DNA from: Lentzea kentuckyensis
GTDB taxonomy: Bacteria > Actinomycetota > Actinomycetes > Mycobacteriales > Pseudonocardiaceae
Length of the DNA: 64,000 nt
Reading direction: 5' to 3'
Assembly (NCBI RefSeq): GCF_002150765.1
Contig: NZ_MUYM01000017.1
Span: 62,001-126,000, forward strand
Shown here: positions 1 to 6,957 of the stretch, one piece after another
Layout of the letters: each line of letters starts with the position of its first letter
How positions within the stretch are numbered: the first letter of the stretch is position 1
Program-made: the position numbers and the translations under genes
Notes under the pieces: model-generated
What the model was told of the DNA's origin: nothing
The model's database searches: none
The model's input: only the letters and a program-made list of their open reading frames with translations

Positions 1-197
1 TCCAGGTGCTGGGGCAGTTCTCCTCGCTGGACTGGCTGCACCCGTTCCTGATCACGAACGGCTTCCCCGGCCTGGTCGACGTGATGCGGGACCCGATCCC
101 GTTCGACCACATCTGGGACAGCACGCTGCTCGCGGGCTGCTACCTGCTGATCGGCACGGGCCTGGCCGCGGCACGCCTGATCACCAAGGACAGCTAA
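1..197 (+). CDS. ABC-2 type transporter permease, C-terminal fragment
   Basis: The reading frame is open from the left edge and stops with TAA at 195-197, so only about the last 64 residues are present. The visible part has a hydrophobic segment near the end (LLAGCYLLIGTGLAAARLI), preceded by a loop containing WDSTLLAG. This looks like the last transmembrane helix of an ABC-2 family export permease. The amino-terminal part and any partner ATPase lie outside the window. It converges on the thiQ gene, with a perfect palindrome between them. The family assignment rests on a short piece and is moderate. Confidence 0.55.
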   Translation, partial: QVLGQFSSLDWLHPFLITNGFPGLVDVMRDPIPFDHIWDSTLLAGCYLLIGTGLAAARLITKDS

Positions 198-200
198 GGC

Positions 201-249
201 CATGAACGGCGCTTTTGTGGACCCCAAGTCCACAAAAGCGCCGTTCATG
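201..249. terminator. Perfect 22-bp inverted repeat, likely bidirectional terminator (copy 1)
   Basis: Arms 201-222 and 228-249 are perfectly complementary over 22 bp, with a 5-base loop (CCCAA). The arms contain CTTTTG/CAAAAG, so either strand gives a strong hairpin. It lies between two convergent genes, starting three bases after the permease stop codon and ending just before the thiQ stop. The same arms recur at 43719-43767 with a different loop, so this is a dispersed element. Confidence 0.75.
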
Positions 250-252
250 GCG

Positions 253-1206
253 CTAGCCGATGCGCGCGACCCCGTCGAGATCGACGGCGAGCCGTACCCG
301 GTCCCCGACCTCACTCATCGGCCCGACCGCCTCGTACTCCTCGCCGTCGATCTCCACGAGCAACCGCACGTGGTCACGCCGGTGTACGCGTTCCAGCACA
401 ACACCTTCCAGCGCACCCGACGGATCGACCCGCAACGCCGTGGCCCGCAGCCCGACCCGTCCCACGTCGAGGCCCACGAACGAGCCGGGCACGAACTTGT
501 TGCACCCCAGGAACTTCGCGGTCTCGACGTCCACCGGCGAGGACCACACCTCGGCCGGCGGGCCGACCTGGACGATCCGGCCGCGCGACATGATCGCCAC
601 CCGGTCGGCCAGCGTGAACGCCTCGTCGTGGTCGTGCGTCACGACCAGCGCGGTCGTGGCGGCCTCCCGCAGCAACCGCGCCAGGTCGACCGCGAGCTGT
701 TCGCGCAACGCGCGGTCCAGCGCCGACAACGGTTCGTCCAGCAGCAACAGGCGCGGTGAAGGAGCCAACGCCCGCGCCAACGCGACGCGCTGCTGCTCGC
801 CGCCGGACAGCTGCGTCACCCGGCGATCCGCATAGCCTTCGAGGCCGACCAGTTCCAACAGGGACAGCACCCGCTTGTCCCGCGACTCGCGTTCGACCTT
901 CTTCATCCGCAGGCCGAAAGCCACGTTCCCCGCCACCGACCGGTGCGGGAACAGCTGCCCGTCCTGGAAGACCAGACCGAACTCCCGCCGGTGCACCGGC
1001 ACGCCGGCCAGATCCGCGCCGTCCCACCGCACCGCACCGGAAGAGGGCTTCTCCAGTCCCGCGATCGTGCGCAGCAGTGTCGACTTCCCGCAGCCGGACG
1101 GCCCGAGCAACGCGACGACCTCGCCGTCCGCCACGGTCAGCGACACGTCCGACACGGCGGCCGTCTGTCCATAACGGACGGTGATCGAGTCCAGGTCCAG
1201 CGCCAT
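253..1206 (-). CDS. thiQ: Thiamine ABC transporter ATP-binding protein
   Basis: This is a 317-aa ABC ATPase with Walker A GPSGCGKST, signature LSGGEQQRVALARAL, Walker B LLLLDEPLSALD and switch His in VTHDHDE. A C-terminal TOBE-like extension follows. It would energise import through the ThiP permease. I chose the ATG at 1206 (protein begins MALDLDSITVRYG) because it overlaps the thiP stop by one base (TGATG), which indicates translational coupling. Upstream in-frame starts would run deep into thiP. It is the last gene of the thiB-thiP-thiQ operon. Thiamine specificity comes from the binding protein and the TPP riboswitch, since the ATPase alone would be generic. Confidence 0.85.
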   Translation of the reverse strand: MALDLDSITVRYGQTAAVSDVSLTVADGEVVALLGPSGCGKSTLLRTIAGLEKPSSGAVRWDGADLAGVPVHRREFGLVFQDGQLFPHRSVAGNVAFGLRMKKVERESRDKRVLSLLELVGLEGYADRRVTQLSGGEQQRVALARALAPSPRLLLLDEPLSALDRALREQLAVDLARLLREAATTALVVTHDHDEAFTLADRVAIMSRGRIVQVGPPAEVWSSPVDVETAKFLGCNKFVPGSFVGLDVGRVGLRATALRVDPSGALEGVVLERVHRRDHVRLLVEIDGEEYEAVGPMSEVGDRVRLAVDLDGVARIG

Positions 1207-2876
1207 CAGAACTCCCCGCTGCCCGGCACGCGCAACCGTTCGATCAGCAGCACGCACCCGACCGTCACGACCATCAGCAGCGCGCACGCCGCATAAGCCA
1301 TCTGGCTGTTCAACTCCCCCGGCCGCGACATCAGCCGTGCGATCACCACCGGCAACGTCGGCGCGTCCGGTCGTGCCAGGAAACTCGTCGCACCGAACTC
1401 CCCCAGTGCCACCACGTAGCCGAACCCGGCCGCCGCCACCAGCGACCGTCCGACCAGCGGCAGATCCACTTCACGCCACACCCGCGACGGCGAGGCGCCC
1501 AGCGTTGCCGCCGCCTGCCGCAGCCGTTCGTCCACGGCCCGCAGCACCGGCAGCACCATCCGCACGATCAACGGCGTCACCACCAACGCCTGCGCCAGCG
1601 GCACCAGCAGCGGCGAGGTCCGGAAATCGCCCGGCAACGCGTCCATCGTGACCAGGTACCCGAAGCCCACGGTCACCGCGGACACCCCGAGCGGCAGCAT
1701 CAGCGCGGTGTCGAGCACCTCGGAGACGCGGCTCCCGGACCTCCGCAACCCGACCAGCACCACCGCCGAGAACACCCCGACCACCAACGCCACCAAGGTC
1801 GCGTCGAACGCCGTCCGCACCGAGTTCACCGCCGCGTCGATGCCGGTCACCGCCAACGTCCCGCGATCACCCCGTGACGCCAGCGCCGCGTACCCGGCGA
1901 AGCTCCAACCGTCCCGTGTGGACAAGGACCGGGTCAGCAGTCCGACGACCGGTGTCAGCAACGCCACGACGACAGCGAAAGCGGCCAGCACGACGTACCA
2001 CTCACCGCCGGTGGGCCGCCGCGTCAGCTCTTCGGAGTCGCGCAACGCGAGCGCGGTCTCCCGCCGGCGCCGGGCCAAAGCACCCAGGACGAGAACCGCC
2101 AGCACCGCGGCGAACTGCAGCAGCGACAACGCCGCCGCCCCGGACAGGTCGAACAGCTCGACGGTCCGCAGGTAGATCTCGGTCTCCAGGGTCCGGTACC
2201 GCGATCCGCCCAGCACCAGCACGACACCGAAGCTGGTGGCGCAGAACAGGAACACCACCGCCGCGGCCGACCCGATCGCGGGCGCCAACGCCGGCAGCAC
2301 GACCGACAGGAAGGCCCGCGGGCGAGAGGCGCCCAACGCGCGAGCCGCGTCCTCAGCTCGCCGATCCGTGTGCGCCCACAGTCCGCCAACGGTGCGCGCG
2401 ACCACGGCGACGTTGAAGAACGCGTTCGCCAGGACGATCGGCAGCACCCCGCCGTCCGGCCAGAACGTCCGGAACGCGAGGCCCACCACCACGGTCGGCA
2501 GCACGAACGGCACCATCACGGCCGCCCGCACGATCCCGAGCCCACGCAGACGGCAGCGGGCCAGCACGAACGCCACCGGGAGCCCGGCGACGACTGCCAC
2601 GACCGTCGACGCCAAGGCCTGCCCGAGCGTGAACCCGACGAGTTCCCAGGTGTCCGCGGTGAAGAGGGCGGTGGTGACGCCGCCTTCGCGCAGGCCCAGG
2701 GTGATGATGGCGAGGACGGGCCAGGCGAAGAACAGCCCGAGGAAGGCCAGCGGCAGCAACGCCGCCGCCGACCAGCCCGAACGCGCCGAGATCAGGCCGG
2801 GCCGGGCTCGCGCCGCAGACCCGCCGCCACCAGGATCGGAGCCGGTGTCGCTCAGCTCTGCACGAGCTTGCGCCAC
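1206..2876 (-). CDS. thiP: Thiamine ABC transporter permease, fused two-domain type
   Basis: About 556 residues form two successive binding-protein-dependent permease domains, each with about six membrane helices. Each has an EAA-type loop: EDAARALGASRPRAFLSVVLP in the first half and RQAAATLGASPSRVWREVDLP in the second. This internally duplicated architecture is typical of ThiP/FbpB permeases. No ATG lies near the thiB stop. The first plausible start in frame is GTG at 2876, giving MAQARAELS and overlapping the end of thiB by 25 bases, so the exact start is uncertain. It forms the channel for the ThiB-bound ligand with ThiQ as ATPase. The operon is preceded by a TPP riboswitch. Confidence 0.85.
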   Translation of the reverse strand: MAQARAELSDTGSDPGGGGSAARARPGLISARSGWSAAALLPLAFLGLFFAWPVLAIITLGLREGGVTTALFTADTWELVGFTLGQALASTVVAVVAGLPVAFVLARCRLRGLGIVRAAVMVPFVLPTVVVGLAFRTFWPDGGVLPIVLANAFFNVAVVARTVGGLWAHTDRRAEDAARALGASRPRAFLSVVLPALAPAIGSAAAVVFLFCATSFGVVLVLGGSRYRTLETEIYLRTVELFDLSGAAALSLLQFAAVLAVLVLGALARRRRETALALRDSEELTRRPTGGEWYVVLAAFAVVVALLTPVVGLLTRSLSTRDGWSFAGYAALASRGDRGTLAVTGIDAAVNSVRTAFDATLVALVVGVFSAVVLVGLRRSGSRVSEVLDTALMLPLGVSAVTVGFGYLVTMDALPGDFRTSPLLVPLAQALVVTPLIVRMVLPVLRAVDERLRQAAATLGASPSRVWREVDLPLVGRSLVAAAGFGYVVALGEFGATSFLARPDAPTLPVVIARLMSRPGELNSQMAYAACALLMVVTVGCVLLIERLRVPGSGEF

Positions 2877-3850
2877 TGCTCGACCCACGCTTCGCGGTTG
2901 TCCTTCACCTTGTCCGCGGGCAGCGTCTGCGGGTTCGGCGGCAACGGAGCGTCCTTGGCCCACGACTCGGGCAGCGCGACGCCCTCGCGCGACGGGTAGA
3001 CGTACATCTGCTCGGCCACCTGAGCCTGGAACTTCTCGCCCAGCAGGAAGTCGAGCACCTTCTGCGCGTCCGCGGCGTTCTTGGCGCCGGAAAGCACGCC
3101 CGCGTACTCGACCTGCCGGTAGCAGGTGCCGAGCACGGCCTTGGTCTTCCCGCCCTCCGCGGACGGCGACGACGCGTACGAGACGACGATCGGCCGGGTG
3201 CCCTTGGTGGCGGAGAACTCCTGGTTGTAGGCCTCTTCCCAGCCGCTCACGACCTTGACGCCGTTGGCCTTGAGCTTGGTCCAGTAGTCCTGCCAGCCGT
3301 TCTCGCCGAACTTCGCGATCGTGCCGAACAGGAACGCGAGGCCGGGCGAGGACGTGGCCGGGTTCTCCACGACCAGCTTGTCCTTGAACTTCGGGTCGAC
3401 CAGGTCCTCGTACGAGGTCGGCTCGACGCCGCCGAGCTTGGCCGGGTCGATGTTCAGGCACACGTCACCGACGTCGACGGCCTGCAGCCGGTTCGAGTCG
3501 TCGGCCTTGTACCGCTGAGCGCCCTTCGAGGCCTCCGGCGAGGCGTACTCGGCGAACACACCCTCGCTCAACGCCCGCGAGGCGAACGTCGAGTCGACGC
3601 CGAACGCGACGTCGCCGATGGGGTTCGACTTGGTGAGCACCAGCTTGTTCGTCAGCTCGCCCGCGTCACCGCTCGCGATCTGCTTCACGGTGATCCCGGA
3701 GGACTTCTGGAACTCGTCCAGCACCTCGGGCTTCACCACGAACGAGTCGTGCGTCACCAGCGTGACCTCGTGCGTCTGCGGCGCGGTCGAGGTACCGGCC
3801 GAACAACCGGTCAGCGCCAAGACGGCAACAGCAGCGAAAATCCTTCTCAC
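2852..3850 (-). CDS. thiB: Thiamine ABC transporter substrate-binding lipoprotein
   Basis: This 332-aa protein starts MRRIF at a GTG and has a lipoprotein signal peptide ending LALTGCS, so it should be lipid-anchored outside the membrane. The mature part has the TbpA/ThiB pattern: VTLVTHDSFVVK at the start, GDAGELTNKL, and NPIGDVAFGVDS. It continues with a substrate-clamp region including TSSPGLAFL and EEAYNQEFS. It would capture thiamine or its phosphates for ThiPQ. The Shine-Dalgarno sequence (GGGAGAG) is the 3' end of the TPP riboswitch, so expression is probably shut off when TPP is plentiful. Start and family are well supported. Confidence 0.88.
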   Translation of the reverse strand: MRRIFAAVAVLALTGCSAGTSTAPQTHEVTLVTHDSFVVKPEVLDEFQKSSGITVKQIASGDAGELTNKLVLTKSNPIGDVAFGVDSTFASRALSEGVFAEYASPEASKGAQRYKADDSNRLQAVDVGDVCLNIDPAKLGGVEPTSYEDLVDPKFKDKLVVENPATSSPGLAFLFGTIAKFGENGWQDYWTKLKANGVKVVSGWEEAYNQEFSATKGTRPIVVSYASSPSAEGGKTKAVLGTCYRQVEYAGVLSGAKNAADAQKVLDFLLGEKFQAQVAEQMYVYPSREGVALPESWAKDAPLPPNPQTLPADKVKDNREAWVEQWRKLVQS

Positions 3851-3855
3851 GTCAA

Positions 3856-3946
3856 TCTCTCCCTACGCCGGTATGACCCGGATCAGGTGGACGGTCGAGG
3901 GCTTGCGAGCCCTCCTCTCAGCCCGGCGCTTCACCGGACTCCCGTG
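3856..3946 (-). promoter_or_regulatory. TPP riboswitch upstream of thiBPQ
   Basis: On the minus strand this stretch carries the thi-box signatures: CTGAGAGG after the first helix, then CTGATCCGGGTCATACCGG and GCGTAGGGAGA. Between them lies a variable stem with arms GAGGGCT and AGCCCTC. The conserved 3' GTAGGGAGA also contains the Shine-Dalgarno of thiB, 6 bases before its GTG. Control is therefore likely translational: TPP binding would hide the ribosome site. I see no separate terminator hairpin between the aptamer and the start codon. Confidence 0.92.
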
Positions 3947-3987
3947 GCAAACGCGCAGCTTACGTGACGTGGTGGGACGATCAGGAC

Positions 3988-4281
3988 ATGGCCGAGCTGT
4001 TGAGCGACGATCAGCTGAACGACGTGCTGCCCAAGCTGCCCGACTGGACCGCCCAGGACGCGACCCTGGTCCGGACCGTGGAACTGGAGAGCTTCGCGCA
4101 GGCGATCATGGTCGTGAACCGGATCGCGGAGATCGCGGAGAACGACAACCACCACCCGGACATCGACATCCGCTACAAGACCCTGACATTCCGCCTGAGC
4201 ACCCACTACAAGGGAGGAATCACCGCACTCGACGTCTCTCTCGCCGAGGAAATCGACGGGGTTCTGGACGCCCTGGCCTGA
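3988..4281 (+). CDS. Pterin-4a-carbinolamine dehydratase
   Basis: This small 97-aa protein of the PCD/DCoH family dehydrates 4a-hydroxy-tetrahydropterin and so recycles the pterin cofactor of aromatic amino acid hydroxylases. The active-site signature ENDNHHPDIDIRY is present, followed by STHYKGGITALDVSLAEEID, which matches the family end. Length is normal. I prefer the ATG at 3988 (MAELLSDDQ). The alternative GTG at 3964 adds eight residues and lacks a ribosome site. It is transcribed away from the riboswitch, and no pterin-dependent hydroxylase is adjacent. Confidence 0.88.
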   Translation: MAELLSDDQLNDVLPKLPDWTAQDATLVRTVELESFAQAIMVVNRIAEIAENDNHHPDIDIRYKTLTFRLSTHYKGGITALDVSLAEEIDGVLDALA

Positions 4282-4334
4282 TTCGGTCAAGATGTGCGCT
4301 GCCGCCGCCCGCGGACAGGAGAGGGACCACCCTC

Positions 4335-5339
4335 ATGCGGTTGCTGCGCAAAAAATTCAACACACCTTTGTTCGTTGTGGCGCTGGCAGGCAGTCTTCTG
4401 ATCGCACCGGCGGCCGCGCAGGCCGTGCCGTGTGCCGTGACGGACACGATGATCAAGGCCAGCGCGGCGTGGATCACCAAGGGCACCGACCTCAAGGCGA
4501 ACACCTGGTCCAACGCGAACTTCCACACCGGCAACATCGCGCAGGTCCGGACGACCGGGATCAGCAACCACAAGACGTGGCCGTGGGTGCAGGCGAACAA
4601 GTACCTGTTGCCCGTCGACCCGGCGAACCCGTATGCCCCGGACCCGCAGGCGAGCGGTGAGGCGTACCTCGCCGTCTCGTTCTTCCACCCGGAGCCCGAG
4701 GTGCTCCAGCCGCTGCGGGACAACCTGCGGGCCCAGGCGAAGACCGGGAAGTTCGACTACTGGAAGTCGCCCGACGCGCTGACGATGTCGCTGCCGTCCT
4801 TCACCGAGGTCGCCGTGCGCGACCTCGACCAGGACCTGCTCGACTACTCGTACAAGTCGTACCGCAACCTCAAGAAGCGGACGTTCAACGAGGTCACGGG
4901 CTTGTGGAGCCTGAACGTGCAGACGAACGGCTGGGCCGTGCAGGGTCTCGCCAAGGCGATCCTGATGCTGCCGAAGGACAACCCGTACCGCACCGACTAC
5001 GCGAAGACGCTGCGCAAGTCCGCCCAGACGTTGCGGTACCTGCAGCGCCACGACGGCTTCTGGGGCGCCACCGGCAAGGACTCGGCGGCCACCGCGATGA
5101 TCACCTACGCGTTCGCGGCGGGCATCAACGCGGGCGTGCTCGACCAGGACACCTACCTGCCGTACGTGCAGAAGGGCTGGCAGGCGCTGCAGACCGCGCT
5201 GGACGCCGACGGACTGCTCGGCTGGACGGCGGCCCGCAACTCCTGGCAGCCCGCCTCAGCCGGCGACTCGGCTGGGTTCGCTGTCGGCAGCTTCCTCATC
5301 GCCGGGCAGCAACTCGTCCCTCTTACGCCGGGTTGCTAG
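4335..5339 (+). CDS. Secreted glycoside hydrolase, family 88/105 (unsaturated glycosyl hydrolase type)
   Basis: This 334-aa protein has a Sec signal peptide (positive start MRLLRKKF, hydrophobic core, AQA cleavage motif near residue 31). The mature part resembles YteR-type alpha/alpha-barrel hydrolases, which remove unsaturated uronic acid from pectin fragments. It shows TNGWAVQGLAKAILMLPKD, then RYLQRHDGFW, AATAMITYAFAAGIN and LDADGLLGWT, the family's consecutive helix motifs. The family usually has an Asp near the DALTMSLPSF segment, which is visible here. The Shine-Dalgarno is GGAGAGGG. The last 84 bases overlap the end of the convergent membrane glycosyltransferase gene. Confidence 0.72.
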   Translation: MRLLRKKFNTPLFVVALAGSLLIAPAAAQAVPCAVTDTMIKASAAWITKGTDLKANTWSNANFHTGNIAQVRTTGISNHKTWPWVQANKYLLPVDPANPYAPDPQASGEAYLAVSFFHPEPEVLQPLRDNLRAQAKTGKFDYWKSPDALTMSLPSFTEVAVRDLDQDLLDYSYKSYRNLKKRTFNEVTGLWSLNVQTNGWAVQGLAKAILMLPKDNPYRTDYAKTLRKSAQTLRYLQRHDGFWGATGKDSAATAMITYAFAAGINAGVLDQDTYLPYVQKGWQALQTALDADGLLGWTAARNSWQPASAGDSAGFAVGSFLIAGQQLVPLTPGC

Positions 5340-6470
5340 ACCGATCGCGACCAGCGTGAGCATGCCCGCCGCCGGGTAGCCCCAGCCGAGCACCACGAAG
5401 TACCAGGGGCGCGGGAAGTCCCAGATGTTCGGCTGGGCGAGCAGCAGGAACGAGATCAGGTAGCCGCCGGTCAGCAGCACCCACAGGCCGGCGGTGATCT
5501 TGCACAGGAGGTGTCCGCCCTCGTAGATCAGCCACAGGAGGGCGGGCACCATCCACACCCAGTGGTGGCTCCACGAGATCGGCGAGACCAGCAGGCCGAG
5601 CATCTGCACGCTGATGATCAACGCCAGGACGTCCTTGGTCTTGCTGACCGCGAACCACGTCAGCACGGCCGCGACGAGCACGGCGGCAATGTAGATCTTC
5701 CCGGTCTGCACGTCGTAGCCGAACGTGCGGCTCAACGCGCCGCGCATGGACTGGTTGATCGCGCTGCCGACCGGCCCGACCCGGCTCGCGTCACCGAGCA
5801 GCTGGAACCAGAACTTGTCCGACTGGGACGGTGAGATCGCCCAGCCGATGCCGTACACCGCCACAAAAGCGACGAACGACCACACAGCGGCCATCCACCG
5901 CCGTTGGATCAGGAAGTACAGACCGGAGATCGCGGGCGTCAGCTTGATGCCCGCGGTGAAACCCACACCGGCGCCGCCGACCCAGTTGCGCGCGCTCGCG
6001 AGCGTGCCGATGAGGATCGCCGCCAGCACCAGGTTGATCTGGCCGTAGTTGAGCGTGGTGCGCACCGGCTCGATCCACAGCACCAGCGCGGTCCACATCA
6101 TCGCGCGGCGGGGGTCGTTCAGCCTCAGCAGCTTGAGACTGGTGCGCACGATGAAGTACAGGCAGCCGAGGCAGATCAGCTGCCAGACCCAGCGGGACGC
6201 CTCCCACGGGATCCAGCTCATCGGCGTGAAGATCGCGGCCGCGAACGGCGGGTACGTGAACGGCAGCGGGAACACGTCCGCGTACTGGTCGAGCCGCCAC
6301 TCGTACAGGTCGCCGGAGAACAGGTGCGGCGATCCGTTGCGGTACACCAGCAGGTCGATCATGGTCATCTTCGCCTGGAACGCGACCATGAGCAGGTGCC
6401 CGGCGACCGACAAAGCGAGCAGCCACGGTGCTACGGAGAGCACACGCGCTTCCACAGCACGGAGTTTCAC
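5256..6470 (-). CDS. GT87-type membrane mannosyltransferase (DUF2029)
   Basis: About 404 residues with roughly ten to twelve hydrophobic segments form a GT-C fold enzyme of the polyprenol-phosphate-mannose-dependent alpha-mannosyltransferase family. An early extracellular loop reads IDLLVYRNGSPHLFSG and DLYEW. The PFTYPPFAA motif and the NYGQINLVLA and SWSHHWVWMVPALLW motifs are family hallmarks. In mycobacteria relatives extend lipomannan and arabinan-linked glycans. I chose the GTG at 6470 (MKLRAVEARVL); no strong ribosome site is visible and later GTGs are possible. The C-terminus is charged and cytoplasmic, ending within the GH88 coding region on the other strand. Confidence 0.8.
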   Translation of the reverse strand: MKLRAVEARVLSVAPWLLALSVAGHLLMVAFQAKMTMIDLLVYRNGSPHLFSGDLYEWRLDQYADVFPLPFTYPPFAAAIFTPMSWIPWEASRWVWQLICLGCLYFIVRTSLKLLRLNDPRRAMMWTALVLWIEPVRTTLNYGQINLVLAAILIGTLASARNWVGGAGVGFTAGIKLTPAISGLYFLIQRRWMAAVWSFVAFVAVYGIGWAISPSQSDKFWFQLLGDASRVGPVGSAINQSMRGALSRTFGYDVQTGKIYIAAVLVAAVLTWFAVSKTKDVLALIISVQMLGLLVSPISWSHHWVWMVPALLWLIYEGGHLLCKITAGLWVLLTGGYLISFLLLAQPNIWDFPRPWYFVVLGWGYPAAGMLTLVAIGLATRRKRDELLPGDEEAADSEPSRVAG

Positions 6471-6555
6471 CCCGAAAACGTTACCCGAGGCAACTTTACG
6501 GGGTACCCGAGCGTCATCAAGACGGGAGAGATCGCAAGAGGGAGTTTTTCTGATC

Positions 6556-6657
6556 ATGTCTGTTGATCTTGTAGTTGCCGCTGTCGCCGCTCTGGCCATG
6601 CTGGGGGTCGCGTTCGGAGTGTTCGCTGCTGCCGCGCGCGCCAAGAACAACGTGTGA
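6556..6657 (+). CDS. 33-aa single-span membrane microprotein
   Basis: This short frame starts at ATG 6556, preceded by AGAGGGAG about 12 bases upstream, and stops at TGA 6655-6657. The product is a short N-terminus (MSVDL), one alanine/valine-rich transmembrane helix of about 22 residues, and a basic tail ending RAKNNV. A strong terminator follows 15 bases later and 85 bases of non-coding DNA precede it, so it looks like a monocistronic gene rather than noise. Function is unknown. Two copies of TACCCGAG (6482-6489 and 6504-6511) lie upstream and could be regulator sites. Confidence 0.6.
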   Translation: MSVDLVVAAVAALAMLGVAFGVFAAAARAKNNV

Positions 6658-6672
6658 ACGTTGTAAGACACG

Positions 6673-6709
6673 GAAAGAGGGAGCCTCCCATGTGGAGGCT
6701 CCCTCTTTC
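6673..6709 (+). terminator. Intrinsic terminator after the microprotein gene
   Basis: A perfect 16-bp stem (6673-6688 with 6694-6709) with loop CATGT and a CTTTC/T-rich 3' side follows. It begins 15 bases after the stop codon of the 33-aa membrane protein gene. Because both arms carry A/T tails it may also act on the convergent small gene to the right. Confidence 0.8.
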
Positions 6710-6744
6710 GCTTTCCTCAGTGAGGAAAGGGATGCCGGACGGCA

Positions 6745-6900
6745 TCAGAAGTAGTGCGCGCGACCGCCAACCGGCTTGCCCACCGCGCCGAGGACGGCGA
6801 GGATGGCGCCGATCACCAGAAGCACCACTCCGATGGTCGTCAGGATGCTGATACCGGCCAGCCATCCGACGACGAGCAGAATCAGACCGAGGACGATCAT
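6745..6900 (-). CDS. DUF6131-like 51-aa two-helix membrane protein
   Basis: The product begins MIVLGLILLVVGWL, continues with a second hydrophobic helix (VVLLVIGAILAVLGAVG), and ends in a short polar tail GGRAHYF. This hairpin of two helices is typical of a small actinobacterial membrane family (DUF6131). The ATG at 6900 has an excellent ribosome site, GGAGGTGTC, directly upstream. In-frame codons further upstream are not needed. Function is unknown. It lies between the AfsR-like regulator and the terminator of the 33-aa gene. Confidence 0.7.
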   Translation of the reverse strand: MIVLGLILLVVGWLAGISILTTIGVVLLVIGAILAVLGAVGKPVGGRAHYF

Positions 6901-6957
6901 GACACCTCCAGGTGGGGAATCCTTCTCTGGGCTACCCCACCGGTGTCGGTACAAACC

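Noticed and set aside
202..759. Frame starting MNGAFVD inside the first palindrome
   Set aside because: The start is created by the inverted repeat, and the rest is antisense to thiQ.
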